Source of the DNA: Nonomuraea sp. SBT364
GTDB lineage: Bacteria > Actinomycetota > Actinomycetes > Streptosporangiales > Streptosporangiaceae
NCBI RefSeq assembly: GCF_001083785.1
Contig: NZ_LAVL01000062.1
Location: forward strand, 1-46,140
Length of the DNA stretch: 46,140 bases
Reading direction: 5' to 3'
Shown here: positions 36,326 through 44,597 of the stretch, piece after piece
Numbering within the stretch: the first letter of the stretch is position 1
Layout of the letters: every line of letters starts with the position of its first letter
Notes under the pieces: generated by a model
Databases searched by the model: none
Seen by the model: the letters and a program-made list of their open reading frames with translations, nothing else
What the model was told of the DNA's origin: nothing
Program-made: the position numbers and the translations under genes

Positions 36326-36837
36326 ATGGCGCCGACCTACGACGGAGCCTTGCGCCGCAGAGGCCTCGCGGGCAACGAGCTCGGCGCCGACGCCATGCCG
36401 CCCAAGAGCTTCTACGACCTGGCCTTCGGGGTATCCCCAGGAGGGGCACGTAAGGACGCCCACTGCATCAGGGGCAGCATCGACGAGATCAACGCCGATC
36501 TGGCGTAGGAGCTCTCCGAGAGCATCAATGTGCATCTGCTGTGCCGGTACGGCGCGGAGCTGGCGCTGCATGTCTACGAGCAGGGCGAACGGGTGAACGC
36601 GATCGACCTCCACCCGTTCATCACGGTCTCGGTCGACAGCTATCCGGACATCACCTTCCTTGGCTCGAACAAGCCGACCGTATGTGGCGCCGGCACGGAC
36701 GACCGGGACAAGGTGAAGATGACGCTCTCTGAGGAGATGTTCTCCGGGAAGCTCGACAATGCGATCAAGGTCACCGTTGATCGGGACGGCGTCGACGTCC
36801 CCTCGCTGGTCGGCGAGTTCGCGGGGGATCGTGTCGC
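36326..36837 (+). pseudogene. Interrupted gene of unknown function
   Basis: One frame runs from ATG 36326, has a TAG at 36506-36508, and continues in the same frame to about 36837, where it runs into the 3' end of an IS481 transposase. Both halves look protein-like (first: MPPKSFYDLAFGVSPGGARK; second: AELALHVYEQGERVNAIDLH, then SYPDITFLGSNKPTVCGAG). The second half has balanced codon use and less Arg/Pro skew than its shadows. No family is recognised. The simplest reading is a gene broken by a nonsense mutation and cut at its 3' end by a mobile element. Confidence 0.5.
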
Positions 36838-36874
36838 CTCGCGTTCTCAACCTCTGTGGTCAGTACACCTAGCA
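36838..36874 (+). mobile_element. 3' end of an IS481-family transposase (relic)
   Basis: In one frame the sequence reads ASRVLNLCGQYT followed by TAG at 36872-36874. This is the conserved C-terminus of IS481 transposases, comparable to ASRVPNLSGQYT in the relic ending near 30875. Only about 12 codons remain. It is fused directly to an interrupted gene, indicating insertion followed by deletion. Confidence 0.75.
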
Positions 36875-36927
36875 GGCACCCCAGAGCGAGGACCCGGCCG
36901 GTCACCGTTCGGGCATGTAAATAAACT

Positions 36928-36956
36928 TTGACATGGTGTCCGTGGCGCTTTACATT
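36928..36956 (+). promoter_or_regulatory. Consensus promoter (TTGACA-17-TACATT) with overlapping dyads
   Basis: -35 TTGACA at 36928-36933, 17-base spacer, -10 TACATT at 36951-36956, about 37 bases before the start codon at 36993, near consensus for the principal sigma factor. GACAtggTGTC (36930-36940) overlaps the -35, ACAT-N6-ATGT (36952-36965) overlaps the -10, and GACAT/ATGTC arms also pair across 36930-36966. An HTH repressor encoded second in the operon could bind here; that is inference. Confidence 0.7.
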
Positions 36957-36992
36957 GGTCGATGTCAGCTTTGTTTTACATGAGGAGCGGGC

Positions 36993-37424
36993 ATGGCCTT
37001 CGAGGAGAAGCGCGCCTGGGTGATGATCGTGGTCACCCTCGGCGCGTACACGATCTACCTGGCGATCGTCCTGGGCCGGGCCGGCGACGGCCCGCTCGCC
37101 GACGCCGCCTACGCGGGAACCCTGCTGTGGACCATCGGCGGCGCCATCGTCGCCGCGATCGTGGCCAACATCGCCCTGGCCGTCGCGGGCGGCCAGGGCG
37201 CCGACCGCACCGACGAGCGCGACCGGGAGATCAACCACATCAGTGAGCGCATCGGGCAGTCGATCGTCGTCATCGGCGCGCTCGCCGCACTGATCATGGC
37301 CATCGCGGAGCTGCGCCACTTCTGGATCGCCAACGCCGTCTACCTGGCGTTCGTGCTGTCGTCGGTGCTCAGCTCGTTCGCCAAGATCATGGCCTACCGC
37401 AAGGGGGGCTTCCAGACGTGGTGA
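36993..37424 (+). CDS. Small membrane protein, four predicted helices
   Basis: 143 residues, with GAGGAG six bases before ATG 36993. Hydrophobic segments lie at about 8-27 (AWVMIVVTLGAYTIYLAIVL), 40-65 (AGTLLWTIGGAIVAAIVANIALAV), 88-107 (GQSIVVIGALAALIMAIAEL) and 112-130. A charged cytoplasmic loop (ADRTDERDREINHISERIG) sits between helices 2 and 3. Such proteins commonly precede a YozG-like HTH gene, with DUF2178-like topology, but I cannot assign a family with certainty. The stop overlaps the start of the next gene, so it is first in a three-gene operon behind a strong promoter. Confidence 0.82.
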   Translation: MAFEEKRAWVMIVVTLGAYTIYLAIVLGRAGDGPLADAAYAGTLLWTIGGAIVAAIVANIALAVAGGQGADRTDERDREINHISERIGQSIVVIGALAALIMAIAELRHFWIANAVYLAFVLSSVLSSFAKIMAYRKGGFQTW

Positions 37425-37651
37425 AGCCCACGCAGGTCACCAACACGATCCGGGCCCTGCGGTTCGCGCACGGCGAGATGACCCAGGCCGAGCTGGCCGA
37501 CCGGGTCGGCGTCACCCGCCAGACCATCATCGCGATCGAACAGGGCCGCTACTCCCCCTCGCTGGAGATGGCCTTCCGCATCGCCCGGGTGTTCCGGGCC
37601 GGACTCGACGACGTCTTCCAGTATCCAGACAGCGAAGGAGATTCCTCATGA
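37418..37651 (+). CDS. Xre-family HTH regulator (YozG/HipB-like)
   Basis: 77 residues; two adjacent GTG codons (37418, 37421) are possible starts. A single compact HTH: IRALRFAHGEMTQAELADRVGVTRQTIIAIEQGRYSPSLEMAFRIARVFRAGLDDVFQY, with recognition helix VTRQTIIAIEQG. This short type is widely found directly after a small membrane protein and usually represses its own operon. It overlaps the membrane protein gene by 7 nt and the next gene by 4 nt. Dyads over the upstream promoter are candidate binding sites. Confidence 0.9.
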   Translation: MVKPTQVTNTIRALRFAHGEMTQAELADRVGVTRQTIIAIEQGRYSPSLEMAFRIARVFRAGLDDVFQYPDSEGDSS

Positions 37652-38601
37652 AAGCGATCGTCCAGGACGAGTACGGCCCGCCGCGCGTGCTGAGCCTCGG
37701 CGAGGTCCCGGTCCCGGTACCCGGCGCCGGCGAGGTGCTGATCAGGGTCCGCGCGGCCGGCGTCGACTACGGCGTCTGGCACATCATGACCGGGCTGCCG
37801 CTCGTCGCCCGCCTCGGGTTCGGCCTGCGCCGGCCTCGCAACCGCGTGCCGGGCATGGACGTGGCCGGCGTCGTGGAGTCCGTCGGCGCCGGCGTGACCG
37901 CGTTACGCCCCGGCGACGAGGTGTACGGCGCGGCGACCGGCGCGTACGCGCAGTTCGCGCTCGCCCGCCCGGCCAAGCTCGCCCGCAAGCCCGCCTGCCT
38001 GAGCTTCGCCGAGGCGGCGGCCGTACCCGTGTCGGGGGTGACGGCGATGCGGGCCGTCGGCCAGATCACCGCCGGGGAGAAGGTGCTGGTCATCGGCGCC
38101 GGCGGCGGGGTGGGCAGCTTCGCGACCCAACTCGCGGTGGCCGGCGGCGCGCACGTCACCGCCGTGTGCAGCACGGCCAAGGCCGGCCTGGTCCGGTCGC
38201 TGGGCGCCGAGGCCGTCATCGACTACACGCGCGAGCCGCTGACCGGGACCTACGACGTGATCATCGACATCGCGGGCGTCCGGCCGCTGGCCCAGCTGCG
38301 CGGACTGCTCACCGAGCGCGGCCGCCTCGTCCTCGTCGGCGGCGAGGGCGGCGGCCGGTGGTTCGGCGGGCTCGGCCGGCTGCTGGCCGCCCGGCTGATC
38401 ACCCCGTTCACCCGCCAGCGCCTGGACCCGCTCATCGCGCTGACCCGCACCGCCGACCTGGACGCGCTGCGCGACCTCATCGAGGCCGGGGCCGTGCGAC
38501 CGGCCGTCGGCCGCACCTACCCCCTGGCGGAGGCCCCCACCGCGGTGGGTGACCTGGCGGCGGGCAACGCGCCCGGGAAGCTCGTCATCACCGTCGACTG
38601 A
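37648..38601 (+). CDS. Zinc-independent MDR oxidoreductase (quinone reductase-like)
   Basis: 317 residues, medium-chain dehydrogenase/reductase fold. The N-terminal GroES-like part (MKAIVQDEYGPPRVLSLGEVPVPVPGAGEVLIRVRAAGVDYG) and RNRVPGMDVAGVVESVGAGV match the family. It lacks the Cys/His zinc ligands, as expected for NADPH quinone reductase and enoyl-reductase-like members. The cofactor-binding Rossmann motif is VIGAGGGVGSFATQLA (about 150-165). ATG 37648 overlaps the HTH stop by 4 nt. It is probably the induced enzyme of the operon, acting on quinones or reactive carbonyls; the substrate is not known. Confidence 0.9.
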   Translation: MKAIVQDEYGPPRVLSLGEVPVPVPGAGEVLIRVRAAGVDYGVWHIMTGLPLVARLGFGLRRPRNRVPGMDVAGVVESVGAGVTALRPGDEVYGAATGAYAQFALARPAKLARKPACLSFAEAAAVPVSGVTAMRAVGQITAGEKVLVIGAGGGVGSFATQLAVAGGAHVTAVCSTAKAGLVRSLGAEAVIDYTREPLTGTYDVIIDIAGVRPLAQLRGLLTERGRLVLVGGEGGGRWFGGLGRLLAARLITPFTRQRLDPLIALTRTADLDALRDLIEAGAVRPAVGRTYPLAEAPTAVGDLAAGNAPGKLVITVD

Positions 38602-38620
38602 CGTCGGGGGGCGGGGGCGT

Positions 38621-40138
38621 TCAGGCTCCGGGGTTCGCCGGGATCGTCACCTGGTGGGAGGTGCGGGCGCGGGCGCCGCGCCGGGAGACGCGGTCGAGGG
38701 TGCGGAAGTCGGCGTCGAGGCCGTCGCGGGTGAGGCGGGCCATGATGTAGCCGCGCCGCTGGTCGATGTAGGCGATGTGCGGGTTCTCGGCCAGCGACTC
38801 GGCGATCCACGTGGTGTCGCGGTAGCCGTCGCCGTCGCTGGCGATCGAGGTGGTGACGAGTTCGCGGGCGACGACGGGCGAGTCGGGGTCGTCGAAGTCG
38901 GTCTTGAGGTCGGCCAGGTGGTGCATGTGCGCGTCGCCGGTCAGGACGACCGGGTTCGAGGTGCGGGCGAGCGAGTTCAGCAGGCGGGTGCGCTCGGGGG
39001 CGTAGCCGTCCCAGGAGTCGAGGTTCACCTCGCGGCCGGGGCCGGTCCGGTAGTCGCGGTGCGTCATGAGGATCTGCTGGCCGAGCAGGTTCCAGCGGGC
39101 CGGTGAGCCGCGCAGGCCGTCCTCCAGCCAGCGCCACTGGCCGTCGCCGAGCAGGGTGCGGTCCGGGGACAGCCGCTCGTCGCAACCGCCGCGTACCCCG
39201 TCCCGGCACGCCTGGTCGTCGCGGAACTGACGGGTGTCGAGCAGGTGGAAGCGGGCCAGGGAGCCCCAGGAGACACGGCGGTTGACGCGCAGGCGGGCGC
39301 CGTTCAGGCTGGCGCGGCGCAGCGGCATGTTCTCGTAGTAGGCGCGGAAGGCGTCGGCGCGGCGGCGGGCGAAGGCGGGGGCGCCGGTGCTGGAGACGGG
39401 GCCGGCCCAGTTGTTCTCCACCTCGTGGTCGTCGAAGGCCACCAGCCACGGCGCGGCTGCGTGCGCGGCCTGCAGGTCGCGGTCGCTCTTGTACTGGGCG
39501 TGCCGCAGCCGGTAGGCGGCGAGGGTGGCGCACTTGCCCGGCGTGTGGGTGCGTACGCGCCCGGCCGGCGCGGTGTAGCCGCTGGGACCGTACTCGTACA
39601 GGTAGTCGCCGAGGAACAGCACCAGGTCGGGCTCCTGCTCGGCCAGACGGCGGTAGGCGGTGTAGTAGCCGTGCTCGTAGTGGGCGCACGCGGCGACGGC
39701 GAACGCGAGCGGGGTCTCGGCGCCCTCGGCGGGGGTGGTCCTGGTGCGCCCGCCGGGTGACAGCCTGCCCTGGCTCCTGAACCGGTAGAAGTACGCGCGT
39801 CCCGGCTCCAGGCCGGTCACCTCCACGTGCACGCTGTGCGCGGCGGACGGCCGGGCGGTGGCGGTGCCGGACCTGACGATCCTGGTGAAGCGCTCGTCGG
39901 CGGCGACCTGCCAGTCGACGTCCACGTCACGCGCGGGCATGCCGCCCAGGCCGGCGCCGCCGAGCGGGTCGGGGGCCAGCCGGGTCCACAGGACGAACCC
40001 GTCGGCGCCGGGATCGCCGGAGGCGACGCCGAGGGTGAACGGGTCGGCCTTGAGGGTTCTGGAGGGGGATGCGAGGAAGGTCGCGGGCACCGCCGCGAGG
40101 AAGGATCTGCGGTCCACGGTCCAGATATGTCCGGGCAC
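38621..40138 (-). CDS. PhoD-family alkaline phosphatase, Tat-exported
   Basis: 505 residues. The N-terminus MPGHIWTVDRRSFLAAVPATFLASPS has a twin-arginine motif (DRRSFL) and a short hydrophobic stretch; a GTG at the VDRRSF position is an alternative start. The PhoD_N-like domain (FTLGVASGDPGADGFVLWTRLAP, YFYRFRSQGRLSPGGRTRT) precedes the metallophosphatase domain with FLGDYLYEYG, FDDHEVENNW and LTGDAHMHHLAD, which hold the Fe/Ca ligands. It releases phosphate from organic phosphodiesters or monoesters outside the cell. The 3' end converges on the oxidoreductase gene with only 19 bases between. No PHO-box was identified. Confidence 0.93.
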   Translation of the reverse strand: MPGHIWTVDRRSFLAAVPATFLASPSRTLKADPFTLGVASGDPGADGFVLWTRLAPDPLGGAGLGGMPARDVDVDWQVAADERFTRIVRSGTATARPSAAHSVHVEVTGLEPGRAYFYRFRSQGRLSPGGRTRTTPAEGAETPLAFAVAACAHYEHGYYTAYRRLAEQEPDLVLFLGDYLYEYGPSGYTAPAGRVRTHTPGKCATLAAYRLRHAQYKSDRDLQAAHAAAPWLVAFDDHEVENNWAGPVSSTGAPAFARRRADAFRAYYENMPLRRASLNGARLRVNRRVSWGSLARFHLLDTRQFRDDQACRDGVRGGCDERLSPDRTLLGDGQWRWLEDGLRGSPARWNLLGQQILMTHRDYRTGPGREVNLDSWDGYAPERTRLLNSLARTSNPVVLTGDAHMHHLADLKTDFDDPDSPVVARELVTTSIASDGDGYRDTTWIAESLAENPHIAYIDQRRGYIMARLTRDGLDADFRTLDRVSRRGARARTSHQVTIPANPGA

Positions 40139-40186
40139 GCTGACCCCGCCGTGACAGTGGCGTCACGGGCAGGTGAACAGCGCCGG

Positions 40187-42202
40187 TCAGTCGGACAGCG
40201 ATGCGAGCAGGTCGCGGGCCCGCTCCACGCCGTCCTCGTCGCCGAGCGCGGTGAAGCGCCCGGCCGCCTCGTGGCAGAGTTCGGCGGCGCGGGCCTGCTC
40301 GTCGTACCAGTCCAGGACGATCGCCTCGTCGTAGGCGAGCTCCGCCAGGTCGCGGGCGGCCTCCGGGCCGGCGGCGGACAGCGCCTCGCGGGCCTCGGCG
40401 TACGCCTCGACGGCGGGGGCGAGGTCGCTGGTGGCGTAGTAGACGCACTTGGCCGCCTTGGCCAGCGCCCGGCCGGCGGCCGGCAGGTCGCCGGCCGCCC
40501 GGTGCAGCCGGCCCGCCTCGGCGTAGGCGCGGCCGGCGTCGCGGTCCTCGTCCCGCGCGGCCAGCCGGTCGCCCAGCAGTGCCAGGGACGCCGGGTCGCG
40601 CAGCAGCCGCAGCGTCTCCAGCTCGCGCTCGCCCTCCCCCAGCTCGCGCAGGGCCGCCGCGAGCGTCCTGCGCACCGCGTCCAGCCGCTCACCGTCACCG
40701 TCACCGTCACCGTCGCCGGGCATCGCCGGGTCCGGGCGGCCACCGTCGCTGAGCATCGCCGCGGCCTCCTCGGCCGTCTCCGCCGCGTCCAGGGCCCGTC
40801 CGGCGGCCAGGTACGCCCGCGCCAGGTCCACCCTGGCCAGCGCCGCCCGCCTGCGGTCGCCCCGGACGGTGAACCCGGCCACCGCCTCGGCCAGCTCCCC
40901 CACAGCCACCTCCACCGCCGAGGGACCACCCGCGGCCCCGGCGCTTGCCGTCACGGCCTCCCGGGAGGTCGTCTCGGGGGAGACCACCTGCGAGAGGGCC
41001 TCGCCGCTCACAGAAGCGGCACCATCGCCCGGGGACGGGTCCACGTCCGGGGGGAGGGCGGCGGCGCCGCGGCGCCAGTGGTCGTGCGGGGAGCCCGCCG
41101 TGGCGGGCCGGTGGTGCGCGACGAGCGGGAGGTGGTCCACCAGGGGCGCGGCGGCCAGGGTCGCCTCCAGCCGCCGGGTGGAGGTGTCGTTGCCGTTGCG
41201 GGCGTCGAAGCGGGCGGCGATCTCGCGGGCGCCCGCCTCCATGGCGGCGCGCAGCTCCGGCACCGGCACGTCCCGTCCGGCCCGCCGCACCGTCAGGTGA
41301 CCGTGCCCGGTCTCCTCCAGGCGGCGCAGCAGCAGCGCGGCGCAGGCCATGAAGCGCCGCGCGTCCGACGGCGACGGCGGGCGCTCCAGCAGCGGCAGCT
41401 CCCGCTGCAGGATCTCCAGCCCGCGCGCCTGGTTGCCGGTGAGCGCGCAGAACTCCATGTGGTCGCCGAAGTCGTCCAGGTACGCCACGTTGCCCTGGAC
41501 GAGCCGGTAGGCCCGCCGGTGCGCCTGGGCGGCCTCGCGGTGGCGTCCGGTGCGCAGGTAGGGCAGCAGCAGGGTGGTGAGGATGCCCTGCGGCTGCACC
41601 TCGCAGGTGGCCTGGCCCTCCAGGATGGGCCGGGCGGCGGCGATGGCGTCCTCGTCGCGGCCCAGGTGCGCGAGCGTGGCGGCGAAGGAGTCGGTGTCGC
41701 ACGCCTCGCAGTCGGACAGGTTGTCGCGCGGCGTGGTCCGCCAGCGGTGGAGCCATTCCCGCGTGCCCTCCTCGTCGCCGAGGTGCTGGGCGATGAAGCA
41801 GCGCTTGGCGTGCACGGCGTGCAGCAGGTCGCCGGCCTGCCGGTAGCGCCGCTCCATGTCGTCGATGGCGTCGAGCGCGCGCCGCAGCGGGATCTCCGGG
41901 AAGCGCCGCATGTCGGCGACGATCCACTTGAAGTGCCAGAGCAGTTCGCGCGTCTCCCAGTGGCCCCACCGGCCGGGCTCGGCGTCGTGGTCGGCCAGGT
42001 TGCGGGAGAAGACGGTGAACGCCTTCACCGGCTCGCCGCCGTACTGGTAGGCCTGGGTGAGGTCCAGCCGGGCGCGCACGATCAGCTCGTGCTCGCGCAG
42101 CGCCTCGGCCTCGCGCAGCGCGCGTTCGGCCAGGACGGTCCTGGCCTCGCCGTACGGCATCGCGCCCGCTTCGCGGAGCAGCGCCTGGACGTCCTCAGCC
42201 AT
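40187..42202 (-). CDS. TPR-like helical protein coupled to HSP90
   Basis: 671 residues from ATG 42202, overlapping the HSP90-like stop by 8 nt. Almost all alpha-helical with TPR-like pairs (for example ALREAEALREHELIVRARLDLTQAYQYGG, RTGRHREAAQAHRRAYRLV, ALAKAAKCVYYATSDLAPAVEAYAEAREAL). A less ordered Pro/Ser/Gly part near 400-440 and a GDGDGDGDG run (from 6-bp DNA repeats near 40691-40715) split it into two helical halves. No enzyme motif is seen. TPR proteins serve as partners of HSP90 in eukaryotes; the fixed coupling here suggests a dedicated client or co-factor role, which is inference. Confidence 0.82.
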   Translation of the reverse strand: MAEDVQALLREAGAMPYGEARTVLAERALREAEALREHELIVRARLDLTQAYQYGGEPVKAFTVFSRNLADHDAEPGRWGHWETRELLWHFKWIVADMRRFPEIPLRRALDAIDDMERRYRQAGDLLHAVHAKRCFIAQHLGDEEGTREWLHRWRTTPRDNLSDCEACDTDSFAATLAHLGRDEDAIAAARPILEGQATCEVQPQGILTTLLLPYLRTGRHREAAQAHRRAYRLVQGNVAYLDDFGDHMEFCALTGNQARGLEILQRELPLLERPPSPSDARRFMACAALLLRRLEETGHGHLTVRRAGRDVPVPELRAAMEAGAREIAARFDARNGNDTSTRRLEATLAAAPLVDHLPLVAHHRPATAGSPHDHWRRGAAALPPDVDPSPGDGAASVSGEALSQVVSPETTSREAVTASAGAAGGPSAVEVAVGELAEAVAGFTVRGDRRRAALARVDLARAYLAAGRALDAAETAEEAAAMLSDGGRPDPAMPGDGDGDGDGERLDAVRRTLAAALRELGEGERELETLRLLRDPASLALLGDRLAARDEDRDAGRAYAEAGRLHRAAGDLPAAGRALAKAAKCVYYATSDLAPAVEAYAEAREALSAAGPEAARDLAELAYDEAIVLDWYDEQARAAELCHEAAGRFTALGDEDGVERARDLLASLSD

Positions 42203-43988
42203 ACGTGCCTCCCTGGACGGCCCAGTCGAGCAGGCCGAGGAACGAGCGGTTGAGCGCCGCGGTGTCGGCCGGGCGCAGCGGGTGGTGGCCGTGCAGGAGC
42301 GCCATGCCGTACAGCGCCTCGACGGCCGTGGCGGCGAGCGCCGGGTCCGGCAGGCCGGTGACGCGGCGGACGAGCGGGTTGCGGTGGTTGAGCACGAGCC
42401 TCGGCCGGTCGGCGGCGACGCCACGCTCCAGCGCGCCGAGCACGTCGGCCCACAGCTCGTCGCCGGCGTCGCGCGCCTCGCGCAGGTCGGCGTGGTGCTG
42501 GGCGGCGCGGCTGGTGAGGTAGAGGGCGGGCAGCGAGGCGGGGTCGAAGTCGCGCAGCACGACCTCGCAGCCGAGCGGGTCGAGCGCCCGCGCGGCGGTG
42601 GCCAGGAACGGGCGGGCGCGCAGTTCGGCGTCGGGGTCGGCGGGCCCGAGGTGGGTGGCGAGCTCGGCCGGGTCGAGCCGGTCCAGGGCCGCGCCCGGGT
42701 CGATGCGGGGCAGCCGGGACAGGATCTCGCTGTCGTAGACGTAGCCGCCGTTGACCAGGCCGACGCCCTGCGCGCCGGAGACGGCGGCGAGCTGGCGGAA
42801 CTCGTCGACGCTGGTGGTGTAGCGGCCGCCGGGGTGCCGGGTGCGGAACTGGGCCAGCGTCATCGGCCCGGAGCTGGTCTCGTACTCCAGCCACTGGTCG
42901 ACCAGGCGCAGCATGTCGTCGTCGTGCAGGGCGAGCGCCTTGACGCCGAGGTGGTGCAGGCGCAGGAAGGCGCGCAGCCCGCCGGGGTCGGTCTCGGCCA
43001 GCCGCACCAGCCAGGCGCGCAGCCGGCGGCCGAGCTCCTGGCGGGTGTGGTCGAGCAGGTCGTCCTCGTAGAGCGCCTCGCGGCTGGCGGTGGGGCGCAG
43101 CTCGGCCGCGTCGACGACGCAGCGGGCGAAGAACGCCCAGTCGGGCAGCAGCCCGTCGGCCGTCTCGGTGAGCAGCATGCGCTTGAGGTAGACGCGGTGG
43201 GTGCCGCGCACGGCCGGGTTGGCCGGGGCGGGCAGGATGTAGGCGACGCCGGTCAGCCCGGCCTCCGGCACGTCGAGGTCGACCACGTCCAGCGGGACGA
43301 AGCCGAACAGCTCCTCGCAGTGCGCCTCCAGGGCGCGGCGCCGTTCGGCGGGCGAGGTGTGCGCGGCCTGCCAGGGCGGGGAGGCGAGGGTGGTGCGGTG
43401 GCCGTTGACGGTGACGTCGACGGGCAGCAGCGAGCCGTAGAGCGCGGCGAGTTCGGTGATGGTCCGCTCGGCGACCCATTCGCCGGCGTCGCGGCGGGCG
43501 CGCAGGGTGACGGTGGTGCCGGGCTCGGCGCGTTCGGCGGGGGCGAGCTCGACCCGGTAGCGGCCGTCGGAGCGGCCGGTCCACAGCACGGTGGGGCCGC
43601 CCTTGGCCGATCGGGTCTCGACGCCGATCTCGTCGGCGACCAGGAACCCGGACAGCAGGCCGATGCCGAACTGGCCGAGGAACTCGTGCCGGGCGAAGCC
43701 GAGTTCGTCCCGCTTGGAGGAGCGGCCGATGGTGGCCAGCAGGGTGTGGACCTCGTCCTCGGTCAGGCCGATGCCGGTGTCGCGGACGCTGACGAGCCCG
43801 CCGGCCACCTCGACGGTGACCGTGGCGGGTGCGCCGGGGTCGGCGGCGCGCCGGGCGGTGATCGCGTCGGCCGCGTTCTGCAGGAGTTCGCGCACGTAGA
43901 CGCGGGGGCTCGAATACAGGTGGCGGCTGAGGAGATCGACCACGCCGCGCAGGTCCACTTGGAAGGCGTTGTCCACGCGGCACACCAT
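42195..43988 (-). CDS. HSP90-family (HtpG-like) protein
   Basis: 597 residues, slightly shorter than E. coli HtpG. The N-terminal GHKL ATPase has ELLQNAADAI (catalytic Glu/Asn), DTGIGL, FGIGLLSGF and the lid region IGRSSKRDELGF. The middle domain includes YLKRMLLTETADGLLPDWAFF and RPTASREALYEDD, as in HtpG, though the C-terminal dimerisation part is divergent and ends GGTYG with no EEVD-like tail. This is the actinobacterial HSP90-like group rather than canonical HtpG. Its stop overlaps the start of a TPR-like protein gene by 8 nt, indicating coupled synthesis. No heat-shock operator was found upstream (43989-44018). Confidence 0.9.
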   Translation of the reverse strand: MVCRVDNAFQVDLRGVVDLLSRHLYSSPRVYVRELLQNAADAITARRAADPGAPATVTVEVAGGLVSVRDTGIGLTEDEVHTLLATIGRSSKRDELGFARHEFLGQFGIGLLSGFLVADEIGVETRSAKGGPTVLWTGRSDGRYRVELAPAERAEPGTTVTLRARRDAGEWVAERTITELAALYGSLLPVDVTVNGHRTTLASPPWQAAHTSPAERRRALEAHCEELFGFVPLDVVDLDVPEAGLTGVAYILPAPANPAVRGTHRVYLKRMLLTETADGLLPDWAFFARCVVDAAELRPTASREALYEDDLLDHTRQELGRRLRAWLVRLAETDPGGLRAFLRLHHLGVKALALHDDDMLRLVDQWLEYETSSGPMTLAQFRTRHPGGRYTTSVDEFRQLAAVSGAQGVGLVNGGYVYDSEILSRLPRIDPGAALDRLDPAELATHLGPADPDAELRARPFLATAARALDPLGCEVVLRDFDPASLPALYLTSRAAQHHADLREARDAGDELWADVLGALERGVAADRPRLVLNHRNPLVRRVTGLPDPALAATAVEALYGMALLHGHHPLRPADTAALNRSFLGLLDWAVQGGTYG

Positions 43989-44018
43989 AGATCACATAAC
44001 CGACAATCCGCCTGAGGT

Positions 44019-44597
44019 TTACGCCAGTCGCCGCCGGAGGTCGGCCGCGCCGGTGTAGAGGACGCCGGTCATGCCGGCCGCCTCGGCGCCGGCCACGTTG
44101 TCCGGCCGGTCGTCGACGAAGACGGCCTCGGCCGGGTCGGCGCCGAGCACCCGGGCCACCTCGTCGAAGATCTCCCGGTCGGGCTTGAGCATGCTCATCC
44201 TGGCGCTGTAGAAGCGGTGCGGGATGGCGGCGATCCAGGGCAGCAGGTCGATGCCGTCGGAGGTCTCGGCGGGCGCGTTGGACAGCAGCGCCACGCCGCG
44301 ACCGGCCGCGAGCAGCTCACCCAGCAGCGCGACCGCGTCCTCGTCGGGGTGGGACCAGCTGGCCACGTCCATGGCGACGAGCCGGGCGGCCTCCTCGGCG
44401 GGCACCTCCCGGCCGAGCACCGCGGACCAGTAGGCGCAGGCGGTCAGCGTGCCCCTGTCGAAGTCCAGGCGGTGCTTCCAGTAGCCCTGGCGGAAGGCCG
44501 CGGGATCGGCCCCGGCGGCGGCCGCCATCGCGTCGACCTCGGCGTCGGGCTGGGCCAGGGAGAGGACGTTGCCGTAGTCGAAAATGATCCACTTCAT
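44019..44597 (-). CDS. HAD-superfamily hydrolase (subfamily IA)
   Basis: 192 residues from ATG 44597. Motif I FDYGNVL has the nucleophile Asp7 with Gly in place of the second Asp, as in the YihX/epoxide-hydrolase-N group; motif II is LLSNAP, motif III KPDREIF, motif IV VFVDDRPDNV. The cap is the small helical C1 type. Likely a phosphatase of small sugar or metabolite phosphates. It overlaps the alpha/beta hydrolase stop by 4 nt (ATGA), so the pair is translationally coupled. Substrate unknown. Confidence 0.9.
   Translation of the reverse strand: MKWIIFDYGNVLSLAQPDAEVDAMAAAAGADPAAFRQGYWKHRLDFDRGTLTACAYWSAVLGREVPAEEAARLVAMDVASWSHPDEDAVALLGELLAAGRGVALLSNAPAETSDGIDLLPWIAAIPHRFYSARMSMLKPDREIFDEVARVLGADPAEAVFVDDRPDNVAGAEAAGMTGVLYTGAADLRRRLA

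Noticed and set aside
40691..40715. ACCGTC hexamer repeat as a regulatory array
   Set aside because: It lies inside the TPR-like protein gene and simply encodes a Gly-Asp run.
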